Source of the DNA: Streptomyces spinosus
GTDB taxonomy: Bacteria; Actinomycetota; Actinomycetes; Streptomycetales; Streptomycetaceae
NCBI RefSeq assembly: GCF_020400655.1
Contig: NZ_JAINRC010000011.1
Location: forward strand, 248,001-312,000
Direction of reading: 5' to 3'
DNA length: 64,000 nt
Shown here: in pieces, positions 25,428 to 34,060 of the stretch
How the letters are laid out: every line of letters begins with the position of its first letter
Numbering within the stretch: position 1 is the first letter of the stretch
Notes under the pieces: model-generated
Told to the model about the DNA's origin: nothing
What the model saw: the letters and a program-made list of their open reading frames with translations, nothing else
The model's database searches: none
Made by a program: the position numbers and the translations under genes

Positions 25428-25955
25428 ATGACGCACAAGGCGCTGATCGTGGGTATCGGGGGCAAGGAGCCACGGGTCGACCCCGAGGCGTTCGTGGCAC
25501 CCACGGCGTCCGTGATCGGGGACGTCACCCTGCACGCGGGGGCCAGCGTCTGGTACGGGGCCGTGGTGCGCGGTGACGTCGAGAGGATCACCGTGGGGGC
25601 GCGGGCCAACGTGCAGGACAACGTCACCCTGCACGCCGATCCCGGGTTCCCCGTCACCGTCGGGGAGCGGGTGTCCATCGGGCACAACGCGGTGGTGCAC
25701 GGAGCGACCGTCGAGGACGACTGCCTCATCGGGATGGGGGCGACCGTGCTCAACGGGGCGGTGATCGGCGCGGGTTCGCTGGTCGCGGCTCAGGCGCTGG
25801 TGCCGCAGGGGATGGTGGTGCCCGCCGGGTCGCTGGTGGCGGGTGTGCCGGCGAAGGTGAAGCGGCCCCTGTCCGAGGAGGAACGGCAAGGGGTCACCCT
25901 CAACGGCACCCTGTACGCCGAGCTGGGCAAGGCCCACAAGGACGTGCACCGGTAG
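25428..25955 (+). CDS. Gamma carbonic anhydrase-like protein
   Basis: A 175-residue left-handed beta-helix protein. VRGDVERITVGARANVQDNV, the metal-ligand His in NVTLHADPGF, and the pair in IGHNAVVHGATVEDDCLIGMGA (two His) reproduce the three-histidine trimer-interface zinc site of gamma carbonic anhydrases (YrdA/CaiE type). ATG 25428 follows CGAGGAG; an in-frame GTG three nt upstream is possible. Activity versus mere fold is not decidable here. Confidence 0.92.
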   Translation: MTHKALIVGIGGKEPRVDPEAFVAPTASVIGDVTLHAGASVWYGAVVRGDVERITVGARANVQDNVTLHADPGFPVTVGERVSIGHNAVVHGATVEDDCLIGMGATVLNGAVIGAGSLVAAQALVPQGMVVPAGSLVAGVPAKVKRPLSEEERQGVTLNGTLYAELGKAHKDVHR

Positions 25956-25994
25956 CGGCGTTCGCGGCGGCGCGGTCCCTCCTCGCCGGACGCC

Positions 25995-26639
25995 TCAGTC
26001 GCCGGCGCCCACCGGTTCCGCTTCCCGCTGGTCCGGCTGGGCCTTCCTCGCCTTGCGCCTGATGATCAGCATGGAGGCCAGGCCGATCAGCACCGCCACC
26101 GCCAGGCCGACGTACGAGAAGCGCTTCAGCCAGTCCTCGGCGACGATGCCCACGTAGTAGATGACGGCCGTCGTACCGCCGGCCCAGCAGATGCCGCCGA
26201 GGACGTTGGCGATCAGGAACTTCCAGTACGGCATGTGCAGGACGCCCGCGAGGGGCCCGGCGAAGATGCGCAGCAGGGCGACGAAGCGGCCGAAGAAGAC
26301 CGCCCACATGCCCCACTTCTCGAAGGAGCGCTCGGCGGTGGCCACATGGCCCGCGCTGAAGTGGCGTGGGAACTTCCGGGCGAGCCAGGCCAGCAGCGGG
26401 CGTCCGCCCTTGCGGCCGATGGCGTAGCCGATGGAGTCGCCGACCACCGCGCCCGCGGTCGCGCAGGCGCCGAGCACCACCGGGTTGACGCCCGAGTGCT
26501 GGGAGGAGAGCAGCGCCGCGGAGACCAGGATGATCTCCCCCGGCAGCGGGATGCCCAGGCTCTCCAGACCGATCACCAGGGCCACCACGGCATAGACGGC
26601 GATCGCCGGCACCGAGTCGAGCCATTCCTGGACGTGCAC
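25995..26639 (-). CDS. DedA-family membrane protein
   Basis: A 214-residue DedA/SNARE-associated protein: four to five hydrophobic segments, the ESLGIPLPGEIILVSAALL segment with conserved PGE, the amphipathic GKWGMWAVFFGRFVALLRIFAG-like helix region (here EKWGMWAVFFGRFVALLR; R-x3-P/A motif), and a C-terminal Lys/Arg-rich tail. The family is implicated in membrane lipid (undecaprenyl-phosphate) recycling and proton-dependent homeostasis. Converges on the carbonic-anhydrase gene. Confidence 0.92.
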   Translation of the reverse strand: MHVQEWLDSVPAIAVYAVVALVIGLESLGIPLPGEIILVSAALLSSQHSGVNPVVLGACATAGAVVGDSIGYAIGRKGGRPLLAWLARKFPRHFSAGHVATAERSFEKWGMWAVFFGRFVALLRIFAGPLAGVLHMPYWKFLIANVLGGICWAGGTTAVIYYVGIVAEDWLKRFSYVGLAVAVLIGLASMLIIRRKARKAQPDQREAEPVGAGD

Positions 26640-26889
26640 CGCCGGTCCTCCCCTGTCGCTGTCCTTGCCCGCCGGGGCGCCGCATGTAAAGCGCGTCCCA
26701 AGGGAAGGCTACCTGGTCGGCGGTGAACGGCCGCTCGCCCGCGTCCGGCCCGCGGCACCGTCGCGCCCCCGCCCCTTACGTTTCCGGCCATCCCGGTGTC
26801 ACGCGGGAGGGGAAGGCTCTCCGCGGTTCCGCCCGGCCCGCCTCCCCAGGCCCCCGCCGAGGGGCCCACCGCGGAAGGACGACGTCCCC

Positions 26890-27942
26890 GTGTCCTCACT
26901 GCCGCCCCGCTCGCTGCCCCCGGCCGCGGCTCCCGGCCCCGCCGTGCCGGCCCCGCCGGTCACCGCCATGTCTCCAGGCACCACGGCCACGGCCCGGCCG
27001 GCGTCCCGGATGTCCGCCCGGCCGGTACGGCTGGCCCTGTGCCTGGCACCCCTGCTGCTCGCGGCCGGCTGGGCCGTGGCCAACCGGCCCGTGGTGTACG
27101 AGGGGGTACGGCGGCTGGTCGCGGCCGATCCGGGATGGCTGCTGGCCGGAGCCGGTCTCACCTGTCTGACCTGGGTGGCCGCCTCCTGCGCCCGGCAGGG
27201 CGCCCTGCCCGACCGGTTGCCGCCCGGGCTGCTGCTGGCCTCGCAGTTCGCCGCCGGCGCCGCCAACCACGCACTCCCCGCCGGACTCGGCGCGCACGCG
27301 GTCACCCTGCGCTTCCTGCGCGGGCGGGGCGTACCGCTGGAGCGGGCGACGGCGTCGATCGGGTTGTACTCGCTGGCCCGGTCCACGGCGAAGACGCTGG
27401 TCCTGCTGGTGTTCCTGGTGGCCTCCCCGGCCTCGCGGCGCCTCGGGGACCTGGTCCCCGACGGCCGGCTCCTGGTACCGCTCGCCGCCGTCGCGGGCGG
27501 CGCGGCCGCCGTGGCGGGGGTGCTGCTGACGGTCGTACGGCCGTTACGGCGGCCGGTGACCGGGCTGTTGCGCTCCGCCCTGGCCGACGTGCGCGTGGTG
27601 CACTCACGGCCCTGCCGGGTGCTCGCCCTGTGGGGCGGGGCGGTCGCGATGCCGCTGGTGCAGGCGGGCACGCTGGCCTGCGTCGGGGCCTCGCTCGGGC
27701 TGGGCCTGCCGTGGGAACAGGTGGTGCTGGCCCACCTGGCGGCGGGCACGGCCGCCGGGGCGGTGCCGGCGCCGGGCGGGCTGGCGGTCGACGCGGCGCT
27801 GGTGTGGACGCTGGTCACGTTCGGCGCCGGGCCCGCGGTGGCGACGGCCACGGTGATCGGGTACCGGGTGCTGTCGGACTGGGTGCCGTTGCTGCCGGGG
27901 GCGGTGGTGTTGTCGGTGCTGATCCGGGCGAAAGTGCTGTGA
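26890..27942 (+). CDS. UPF0104/lysylphosphatidylglycerol-synthase-type membrane protein
   Basis: A 350-residue protein with a Pro/Ala-rich N-terminal tail (about 45 residues) then seven to eight transmembrane helices. The pattern AGAANHALPAGLGAHAVTLRFL and GTAAGAVPAPGGLAVDAALV with repeated GG motifs is that of the flippase-like UPF0104/AglD family (related to the membrane domain of MprF). The soluble transferase domain of MprF is absent. GTG 26890 follows GGAAGGAC. The 250-bp gap upstream holds no gene. Confidence 0.75.
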   Translation: MSSLPPRSLPPAAAPGPAVPAPPVTAMSPGTTATARPASRMSARPVRLALCLAPLLLAAGWAVANRPVVYEGVRRLVAADPGWLLAGAGLTCLTWVAASCARQGALPDRLPPGLLLASQFAAGAANHALPAGLGAHAVTLRFLRGRGVPLERATASIGLYSLARSTAKTLVLLVFLVASPASRRLGDLVPDGRLLVPLAAVAGGAAAVAGVLLTVVRPLRRPVTGLLRSALADVRVVHSRPCRVLALWGGAVAMPLVQAGTLACVGASLGLGLPWEQVVLAHLAAGTAAGAVPAPGGLAVDAALVWTLVTFGAGPAVATATVIGYRVLSDWVPLLPGAVVLSVLIRAKVL

Positions 27943-28020
27943 GCGGGCTTGCGCGGGCTCGCCCACCCACCCGCTCGACCCGGGCGTCGACGAGGTTCCC
28001 TCGAACCCGCCCGGTCCCGT

Positions 28021-29964
28021 TCAGACGGGGAACACGGGGGACCTGGTGAGGAGAAGGCCGCCCAGCTCGGTCACGACCCCCGCTTCCCCGGCCGGCGGCT
28101 CAGGCTCCGGCGCCGCCGCGCGGACCCGCGTGATGCGCGGCTCGTCCCGCTCCCCGACCTGACCGGGACGCACCGGCTTCGCCCGCGGATCGCCGCCGCC
28201 CCTCTCGCGCCCGGGGCCCTGCCCGCCACCGCCCTCCGGCGTCTCCGGCCGCCCTGAACCGGTCCCCCCGGACCCGCCGGACCCGCTGTGGTGGCCGGGC
28301 ACAGCCCGCACACCGGGCAGGTCCGGGCCCGCGGACCGGGCACGGAAGCCCTGCGGGCCGCCACCCGGCCGGTCCGCCCCCGCACCGGAACCCTGCCGCC
28401 CGCCGCCCGGCCCGACCGCCCCCGCACCGGAACCCCCCGGTTCCGCACCGGACCGCGCCGCCGTGCCCGTGTCCGCCTCCAGCACCCACCTCTGCTTCGC
28501 CGATCCGTCGCGTTCTCCCAGCCGGACTTCCGCGCCGGGACGCCCGGACTCCTGTGTCAGGGCCGACTCGTGGTGTCCGCGCAGCAGGATCTCGCCGCGC
28601 ACCGTGACGTCGTACGACACCTCGCCGGCGGGCACGACGCAGACGGCCAGGGTGACGCTCTTCGTCCCGGGGTCGGCGGCCAGGCAGAGTGCGGGGTCGG
28701 CGGCGCTGTGCAGCAGGCCGTCGTCCCGGTACGACCACTGCTGCGAGGCCGCGGCCGAGCACCGCGCGAGCCGGGCGCCCGCGCCCGCCGCCACCCTGGC
28801 GCCGCGCACGTCCAGGCAGAGCCCGGAGCCCAGGCCCCGCAGGGCACCGCGGGCGACCTCGACGGGTGCGCCGGCGGAGGCGGCGGAGGATGAGGTGGCG
28901 GGCCGGGCGCCGGCGCCGCCCGGCCGTGCGGTGCCCGCGGCGGGGGCACCCCAGGTGGCGCCGGGGTCCGGGACGCCGCTGTCGCCGGACCGGCCGCGGA
29001 CCACGAGCACGGCGGCGAGCAGCGCGAGCGAGGTGAGTCCGACGGCGACGGCCTTGCGGTGCCCGGTTCCGGTGCGGTGCCGGCCGCCGGTGGCCGGGGG
29101 CGCGGCCGACGGCACCGGCGGGGGCGGCCGTTCCTCGCGGGCGGCGCGGGCGGGGCGCGATGCGAGGTAGCGGCGGGCTCCCCAGCCGAGCACGGTCTCG
29201 GCGAGCAGCAGGGGCAGGCCGCCGTCGAAGAGGCCGAGTTGTTCGGCGGCGTACCGGCAGTGGGCGCAGACCGTCAGATGCCGGCGCACGTCGGGCAGCA
29301 GGACGCCGCCGCGCCGGATGGGTACGTCGAGGAGCCGGTTGAGGAAGCGGCATTCCCCGGTGGGCGCGAGTTCCCGGTGGGCGCGTACGCAGCCGGCGCG
29401 GAATTGCTCGCGCGCCTGCTCCAGGGCGGTGGTCGCGGTGACCGTGTCGATCCCTGACAGACCAGCGGGTATGTTTATGGGTTCGCCTTCGACCTCGGTG
29501 TGCCAGAGAAGGCATTGCGAGGCGCCGGGAAGGGCCTGGAATGCACGGGCGGCGAGCTGCCTGTTTTCCGGCGGGCCGGGCTTTGTGGCGTACAGTCCGC
29601 GCCCGCCCGTGGTTTTGCGCAATTCCGGCAGGGCGATGCGGGCCGCCTCGTCCGCGGCCCAGGCGCGGACGGTGTCGCGGACGGCGACCAGCAGCCTCGG
29701 CCGCAGGGCGCCGCCGGCCACGCCGCCCGCCGCACGGCCGAGCACCCGGTGGAAGGCGGCGGTGGCCACCAGCTGGGCGGCGGGCCCGGCGGCGGCCAGA
29801 CAGACCACGGCGTAGTCGCGGGTGGCCCGCCAGTGCCGGGCGAGCAGCAGCGCGACGGCGTGGTGACGGCCGTCGTCCGGGCCGCTCAGCCGGGCGACGA
29901 GCGCGCGGTCGGACTCCCCGGCCGGGCCGGGGAGGGGCGGGCGTGGGGGGTGGGAGGACTGCAC
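28021..29964 (-). CDS. Sigma-factor-like N-terminus, zinc-finger-like segment, TM helix and extracellular ricin-type lectin domain
   Basis: A 647-residue chimera-like protein. Residues ~1-130 resemble sigma-70 region 2 of streptomycete ECF-like proteins, ~150-190 a region-4-like helix (LWHTEVEGEPI), and 205-245 a zf-HC2-like Cys/His segment with HLTVCAHC. A single transmembrane helix near 310-330 follows a Pro/Arg-rich linker; the outer part has a beta-trefoil lectin (QxW motif SQQWSYR, later KQRWVLE). The C-terminal ~150 residues are Gly/Pro-rich with a ~42-bp tandem repeat. The GTG 29964 start is supported by GGAAAGGAAA upstream. Confidence 0.78.
   Translation of the reverse strand: MQSSHPPRPPLPGPAGESDRALVARLSGPDDGRHHAVALLLARHWRATRDYAVVCLAAAGPAAQLVATAAFHRVLGRAAGGVAGGALRPRLLVAVRDTVRAWAADEAARIALPELRKTTGGRGLYATKPGPPENRQLAARAFQALPGASQCLLWHTEVEGEPINIPAGLSGIDTVTATTALEQAREQFRAGCVRAHRELAPTGECRFLNRLLDVPIRRGGVLLPDVRRHLTVCAHCRYAAEQLGLFDGGLPLLLAETVLGWGARRYLASRPARAAREERPPPPVPSAAPPATGGRHRTGTGHRKAVAVGLTSLALLAAVLVVRGRSGDSGVPDPGATWGAPAAGTARPGGAGARPATSSSAASAGAPVEVARGALRGLGSGLCLDVRGARVAAGAGARLARCSAAASQQWSYRDDGLLHSAADPALCLAADPGTKSVTLAVCVVPAGEVSYDVTVRGEILLRGHHESALTQESGRPGAEVRLGERDGSAKQRWVLEADTGTAARSGAEPGGSGAGAVGPGGGRQGSGAGADRPGGGPQGFRARSAGPDLPGVRAVPGHHSGSGGSGGTGSGRPETPEGGGGQGPGRERGGGDPRAKPVRPGQVGERDEPRITRVRAAAPEPEPPAGEAGVVTELGGLLLTRSPVFPV
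28343..28445. repeat. ~42-bp tandem repeat in the lectin-gene 3' region
   Basis: Starting at 28343, 28386 and 28428 the sequence restarts with the same CGGAA opening and similar GC-rich continuation; the first two copies are about 42-43 bp and alike, the third is truncated. They encode repeated Gly/Ala/Pro-rich residues near the C-terminus. It is another 3'-end-located repeat in this window. Confidence 0.6.
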
Positions 29965-30250
29965 GGAACCATTTCCTTTCCAGCCGCGGGACCGCATGTG
30001 GGGGGCGGATCCCGCGGGAAAGCAGTGCCTGATTGGTGCATACCTAAAGGGTCGGCCTTGACGTCGACACCGTCTGCCTTTGCCCTTGCGTGGGGAGGCT
30101 CACCTTGGCACAAGCGGCTCACGGGAAACAAGGAGCGAGAATGCTTCCGGCGGAAATCGGTTTTGCCATACCGGGGTTACCGTGGGTATGTCCCAACCGG
30201 CACGGCCGAGCGGCGAGTTGATGCCGGGAGACGAGCGGCAGGCCCCCTGC

Positions 30251-30256
30251 TAAGGT
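30251..30256 (+). promoter_or_regulatory. Candidate -10 box of the VOC-family gene
   Basis: TAAGGT lies 6 nt before the ATG at 30263, with no Shine-Dalgarno between, which suggests a leaderless transcript. A matching -35 is not clear. Confidence 0.35.
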
Positions 30257-30262
30257 GCGCGG

Positions 30263-30691
30263 ATGTCATCGGCCAAACGCTTCCAAGTCACCTTCGACTG
30301 CAGGGAACCGGAGCGCGTCGCTCGTTTCTGGTGCGAGGTGCTGGGATACGTCGTATCGCCGCCGCCGGCGGGATTCGCCACTTGGGACGACTTCGATCGC
30401 TCGCGTCCGCCCGAGGACCGGGGTTCGTGGTTCGCGTGCAGTGACCCCACGGAGGTGGGCCCGCGCCTGTTCTTCCAGCGCGTACCCGAAGGCAAGGTCG
30501 TCAAGAACCGGGTGCATCTCGACGTGCGGGTCGCCACCGGGCTCGTGGGCGAGGAGCGTCTGGCCGCGCTCGAGGCCGAATGCGCACGGCTGACCGCGCT
30601 CGGCGCCGTACGCGAACGCCTCCTGTACGACGGCACCGACGCGTGCATCGGGATGCTGGACATCGAGGGCAACGAGTTCTGCCTCGACTGA
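30263..30691 (+). CDS. VOC-family (glyoxalase/bleomycin-resistance-like) protein
   Basis: A 142-residue protein with two beta-alpha-beta-beta-beta halves: KRFQVTFDCREPERVARFWCEVLGYVV opens the first, KNRVHLDVRVATG starts the second with His as a candidate metal ligand, and it ends with the family terminal Glu motif MLDIEGNEFCLD. It belongs to the VOC superfamily; whether it binds a drug, a metal substrate or neither cannot be told. It converges on the thioesterase gene across a hairpin. Confidence 0.9.
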   Translation: MSSAKRFQVTFDCREPERVARFWCEVLGYVVSPPPAGFATWDDFDRSRPPEDRGSWFACSDPTEVGPRLFFQRVPEGKVVKNRVHLDVRVATGLVGEERLAALEAECARLTALGAVRERLLYDGTDACIGMLDIEGNEFCLD

Positions 30692-30713
30692 GCACGCCCC
30701 CTCGGGAGCGTGG

Positions 30714-30752
30714 CCCCAGCAACGCCCGGAACCGTCCCGGGAGTCGCTGGGG
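30714..30752. terminator. Bidirectional hairpin between VOC and thioesterase genes
   Basis: CCCCAGC (30714-30720) pairs with GCTGGGG (30746-30752), with an inner CCCGG/CCGGG stem. It separates two convergent genes. Confidence 0.6.
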
Positions 30753-30759
30753 TGCGGGC

Positions 30760-31221
30760 TCACTTGCGCTGGTCGGCCGGGCGGAGGGTCCACACGACGG
30801 TCATCTCGCCGGTCACGGCGCCGTCCGCGCGCCGGATCTCGACGGACACGGGGAACTCGGGGCGCTGTCCGGCGTCCAGTTCGGCGACGACCTCGGCGGC
30901 CGGGCGCCCCAGCGTCGCGGTCGCGGTGACGACGCCCATGGCCAGCTTCTTGTAGGCGATCTCGGCCCGCACGGCGAGCGGCACGGCCCGCGTCAACTGG
31001 TCCCCGAAGGCGGCCAGCACGATGGCTCCGCTGGCGGACTCCCCGAGGGTGAACATCGCGCCGGCGTGCGGGCCGCCCACGTGGTTGTGGTACGCGCTCT
31101 GGTCCGGCAGGCAGACCACGGCCCTGTCGGGCGCGGTCTCGAGGAACTCCAGGTTGAGGGTCCGGGCCATGGGCACGGTGGCGGCGAGCATGTCGCCGAT
31201 GGACATCTGGTCTGCGCTCAT
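30760..31221 (-). CDS. DUF4442/PaaI-like hot-dog thioesterase
   Basis: A 153-residue hot-dog protein: NHVGGPHAGAMFTLGESASGA is the long helix segment with the HGG/GxH pattern of PaaI-like thioesterases, and LAVRAEIAYKKLAMGVVTATA gives the central strand. It would hydrolyse an acyl-CoA, substrate unknown. ATG 31221 lies 7 nt after TAACAT (31229-31234, minus strand) so the mRNA may be leaderless; an ATG at 31230 overlaps that box and is less likely. Confidence 0.82.
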   Translation of the reverse strand: MSADQMSIGDMLAATVPMARTLNLEFLETAPDRAVVCLPDQSAYHNHVGGPHAGAMFTLGESASGAIVLAAFGDQLTRAVPLAVRAEIAYKKLAMGVVTATATLGRPAAEVVAELDAGQRPEFPVSVEIRRADGAVTGEMTVVWTLRPADQRK

Positions 31222-31228
31222 GACCGTC

Positions 31229-31274
31229 ATGTTACTCACGAGTAGCAGAGCCTGACCAGGGATGCCACTAGGGT
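31229..31274. promoter_or_regulatory. Divergent leaderless promoter pair
   Basis: On the minus strand TAACAT (31229-31234) is 7 nt before ATG 31221; on the plus strand TAGGGT (31269-31274) is 8 nt before ATG 31283. Both start codons lack a Shine-Dalgarno, so both mRNAs may begin at the start codon. Confidence 0.45.
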
Positions 31275-31282
31275 TACTGGCC

Positions 31283-32368
31283 ATGTGGCCAGATCAGCAG
31301 CCGCCAGGGGGCGCGCCCAACCCGCAGCAGAACCAGCAGAACAACCCGTACCAGCAGCCTGGTTACCAGCAGCCGAACCCGTACCAGCAGCCCGGCTACC
31401 AGCAGTACCCGCAAGCCGGTGCCCACGGTCAGCAGCCGCAGGCGGGCCCGTACGGACAGCAGCCGCAGGCGGGTCCGTACGGACAGCAGCCGCAGTGGGG
31501 GCAGCTGGGGCAGCCCCCCGGCGCGCCCGTCCCCCAGCCGCCGCGGGGCGGTGACGGCCGCACCAAGCTCGTGGCGATCGTGGCGGCCACGGCGGTCGTC
31601 GTCACCGCCGCCGTGACCGGCTATCTGGTGCTGGGCGGTTCGAAGGACGACGAGGCGGACGACGGCAAGGGCGGACAGCGCACGAACGCGTCGCCGACGG
31701 CCACCGGGCCCGCCTCGCCCACGGCGTCCGCGACCGGCGACCCGCGCGGCAACGAGACCGAGAAGCCGACCGTGGCCGGCTGGAAGGTCGTGGTCAATCC
31801 CAAGTACGGCACGGCCTTCGACGTACCCGCCGACTGGGAGGTCGAGCGGCCCGGAGTCTTCTCCTTCTTCGAGGACGAGAAGAAGGGCGACGGCTCCGCG
31901 TACATCGGGTTCTCCGGCACCACGTTCCTGAAGCCGGACTACTGCACCTCCGAGGACAACGGCACCAAGGAGTCGCACGCGCTCGCGGCCGGCGGCACGA
32001 AGGGCGAGAACGGCGCCAAGGACACCGCGAGCATCGCCCGCGGCGACTCGGCCACCTTCGCCTTCGGCGGCTACACCGACCAGTCGGATGCCGCCAAGAA
32101 GTACCTGCGGATCGGCAAGGCGAAGTCCTTCACCACGGCGTCGGGCGTGAAGGGCAGCGTCGCGACGTCGTACGTGACCGGCGTGCCGAAGAAGAACAAG
32201 TGCGACACCGACGGCAAGGCCACCACGTTCGCCTTCAAGAACTCCACGGGCAGCTTCGTCTCCTGGACGTTCTACGGTGCGAAGGGCGTCAAGGACGAAG
32301 TACCCGACGCGACCATGAACAAGATCCTCAGCACGGTGCGGCTGCACGGCGACCCGATCACGGACTGA
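31283..32368 (+). CDS. Membrane-anchored protein with Gln/Pro-rich N-tail and extracellular domain
   Basis: A 361-residue protein of unknown function. Residues 1-95 are a cytoplasmic Gln/Pro/Tyr/Gly-rich tail with QQPGYQQ and GPYGQQPQA repeats, followed by one transmembrane helix (LVAIVAATAVVVTAAVTGYLVL, ~100-120), a Thr/Ser/Asp-rich linker and a ~200-residue globular outer domain with three cysteines. The layout is common among streptomycete envelope proteins. The tail may be phase-separating or a binding platform; this is speculative. It precedes the MFS gene with an 81-bp gap. Confidence 0.8.
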   Translation: MWPDQQPPGGAPNPQQNQQNNPYQQPGYQQPNPYQQPGYQQYPQAGAHGQQPQAGPYGQQPQAGPYGQQPQWGQLGQPPGAPVPQPPRGGDGRTKLVAIVAATAVVVTAAVTGYLVLGGSKDDEADDGKGGQRTNASPTATGPASPTASATGDPRGNETEKPTVAGWKVVVNPKYGTAFDVPADWEVERPGVFSFFEDEKKGDGSAYIGFSGTTFLKPDYCTSEDNGTKESHALAAGGTKGENGAKDTASIARGDSATFAFGGYTDQSDAAKKYLRIGKAKSFTTASGVKGSVATSYVTGVPKKNKCDTDGKATTFAFKNSTGSFVSWTFYGAKGVKDEVPDATMNKILSTVRLHGDPITD

Positions 32369-32413
32369 CCCCGACGGGGACCGCGCCCCGCCCACGGTGT
32401 CCGCGAAACCGAC

Positions 32414-32443
32414 TTGGCACGGCGGGAGCCGGGCGGGGATAGT
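32414..32443 (+). promoter_or_regulatory. Promoter of the MFS gene (leaderless)
   Basis: TTGGCA (32414-32419) and GATAGT (32438-32443) have 18-bp spacing and the GTG at 32450 follows 6 nt later. The TTG within the -35 box should not be taken as the start codon. Confidence 0.6.
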
Positions 32444-32449
32444 CGGCCG

Positions 32450-34060
32450 GTGACCCAGACCTCCGGCTCCCCCGTCCGTCCCCGTGGCCCCGCCTGGGCG
32501 GGGCGCAACTACTCCCTGCTGACCGCGGCCGCCATCGTGACCGGCCTCGGCGCGAACGGCTCGCTGATCGCCGCCGCGTTCGCCGTACTGGAGTCGGGCG
32601 GTGACGGCGGGGACGTCGGCCTGGTCGCCGCGTCCCGCACCCTGCCGCTGGTGGTCTTCCTGCTCATCGGCGGCGCGGTCGCGGACCGGCTCCCCCGGCA
32701 CCGGGTGATGGTCGCCGCCAACACGCTCAACTGCCTCTCCCAGGCGGCGTTCGCGGCCCTCGTCCTCGCCGGTGAGCCCAGGCTGTGGCAGATGATGCTG
32801 CTCACCGCGCTCGGCGGCACCGGTCAGGCGTTCTTCGGCCCCGCCGCGGAGGGCATGCTGATGTCCTGTGTGCAGGGCGAACAGGCGGGCCGGGCGTTCG
32901 CCGTCTTCCGCATGGCCACCCAGGGCGCGGCGCTCGGCGGCGCGGCACTGGGCGGCGCCCTGGTCGCGGCCGCCGGCCCCGGCTGGGTGCTCGCCCTCGA
33001 CGCGGCGGCCTTCGCCGTCGCCGCCGCACTGCGCTCCTTCCTCGACGTCGGCCACATCCCGCCGCGCGCGCCGGGCGGGAGCCTGCCGGCCGACCTCCGC
33101 GAGGGATGGCGGGAGTTCACCGGCCGGCCCTGGCTGTGGGGGATCGTCGTGCAGTTCTCGATCGCCAACGCGGTGGTCGGCGCGGCCGACGCGGTCTACG
33201 GCCCCCTCGTCGCTCGGGACAGCCTGGGCGGCGCGGGGCCGTGGGGCCTGGCGCTCGCCGCGTTCGGCGCGGGCACGGTGGCCGGCGCCTTGCTGATGAC
33301 CCGCTGGAAGCCCCGCCGGCTGCTGCTCGCCGGCACGCTGTGCGTCTTCCCGCTGGCCCTGCCGGGGGCCGCGCTGGCCGTGCCGGCGCCGGCGAGCCTG
33401 CTGTACGGGGCGATGTTCGTCGCGGGCACGACGGTGGAGGTGTTCGGCGTCTCCTGGATGACCGCGCTGCACCAGGAGATCCCCGAGGACAAGCTCTCCC
33501 GGGTCTCGGCCTACGACTGGTTCGGCTCGGTCTCGCTCATGCCGCTCGCCACGGCCCTGGCCGGCCCGGCCGAGGCCGCCGTCGGCCGCACGGCCGCCCT
33601 GTGGGGCTGCGCCGGCCTGGTGGTCCTGGTCACCGCCCTGGTGCTGCTGGTCCCGGACGTCCGCCGTCTCACCCGCCGCACGCACCCGGTCCCCGGCTCC
33701 CCGGCGCCCTCGGCCGACGCCGGACGCCCCGCCGGGGGCCCGGATGACGACGCACCCTGTTCACCCGCGCCGGAAGGGCGCCGCGGTGCCCAGCGGCCGG
33801 TGCGAGGCGACGACCACCGCGTCCCCGAACCGCCGCCCACGCGGCACGGCCCGTCCCCGGCGCCCTCAGCCGATGCCGAACGCCCCGTCGGGGGCCCGGA
33901 TGACGACGCACCCTGTTCACCCGCGCCGGAAGGGCGCCGCGGTGCCCAGCGGCCGGTGCGAGGCGACGACCACCGCGTCCCCGAACCGCCGCCCACGCGG
34001 CACGGCCCGTCCCCGGCGCCCTCAGCCGATGCCGAACGCCCCGTCGGGGGGCTCGGGTGA
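32450..34060 (+). CDS. MFS transporter with repeat-derived C-terminal tail
   Basis: A 536-residue major facilitator protein: twelve hydrophobic helices from residue ~17 to ~410, including the helix 2-3 loop GAVADRLPRHRVMV (MFS motif A form). It probably exports a drug-like compound. The normal body ends around residue 415; the last ~120 residues are two near-identical 52-residue units (DDDAPCSPAPEGRRGAQRPV and on) plus a partial one, hydrophilic and Pro/Arg-rich. These are encoded by duplicated DNA that belongs, in antisense, to the convergent neighbour. The stop lies 39 nt inside that neighbour. Confidence 0.88.
   Translation: MTQTSGSPVRPRGPAWAGRNYSLLTAAAIVTGLGANGSLIAAAFAVLESGGDGGDVGLVAASRTLPLVVFLLIGGAVADRLPRHRVMVAANTLNCLSQAAFAALVLAGEPRLWQMMLLTALGGTGQAFFGPAAEGMLMSCVQGEQAGRAFAVFRMATQGAALGGAALGGALVAAAGPGWVLALDAAAFAVAAALRSFLDVGHIPPRAPGGSLPADLREGWREFTGRPWLWGIVVQFSIANAVVGAADAVYGPLVARDSLGGAGPWGLALAAFGAGTVAGALLMTRWKPRRLLLAGTLCVFPLALPGAALAVPAPASLLYGAMFVAGTTVEVFGVSWMTALHQEIPEDKLSRVSAYDWFGSVSLMPLATALAGPAEAAVGRTAALWGCAGLVVLVTALVLLVPDVRRLTRRTHPVPGSPAPSADAGRPAGGPDDDAPCSPAPEGRRGAQRPVRGDDHRVPEPPPTRHGPSPAPSADAERPVGGPDDDAPCSPAPEGRRGAQRPVRGDDHRVPEPPPTRHGPSPAPSADAERPVGGLG
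33697..34054. repeat. 156-bp tandem repeat derived from the 3' end of the convergent synthase-like gene
   Basis: Units at 33743-33898 and 33899-34054 are essentially identical over about 150 bp, with a partial unit at 33697-33742. Each contains sequence matching the antisense of the neighbouring gene around 34119-34243 (with a short internal deletion) followed by a copy of that gene's stop region (34022 onward). Because 156 is divisible by three the MFS frame stays open and encodes a 52-aa repeat. Confidence 0.9.
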
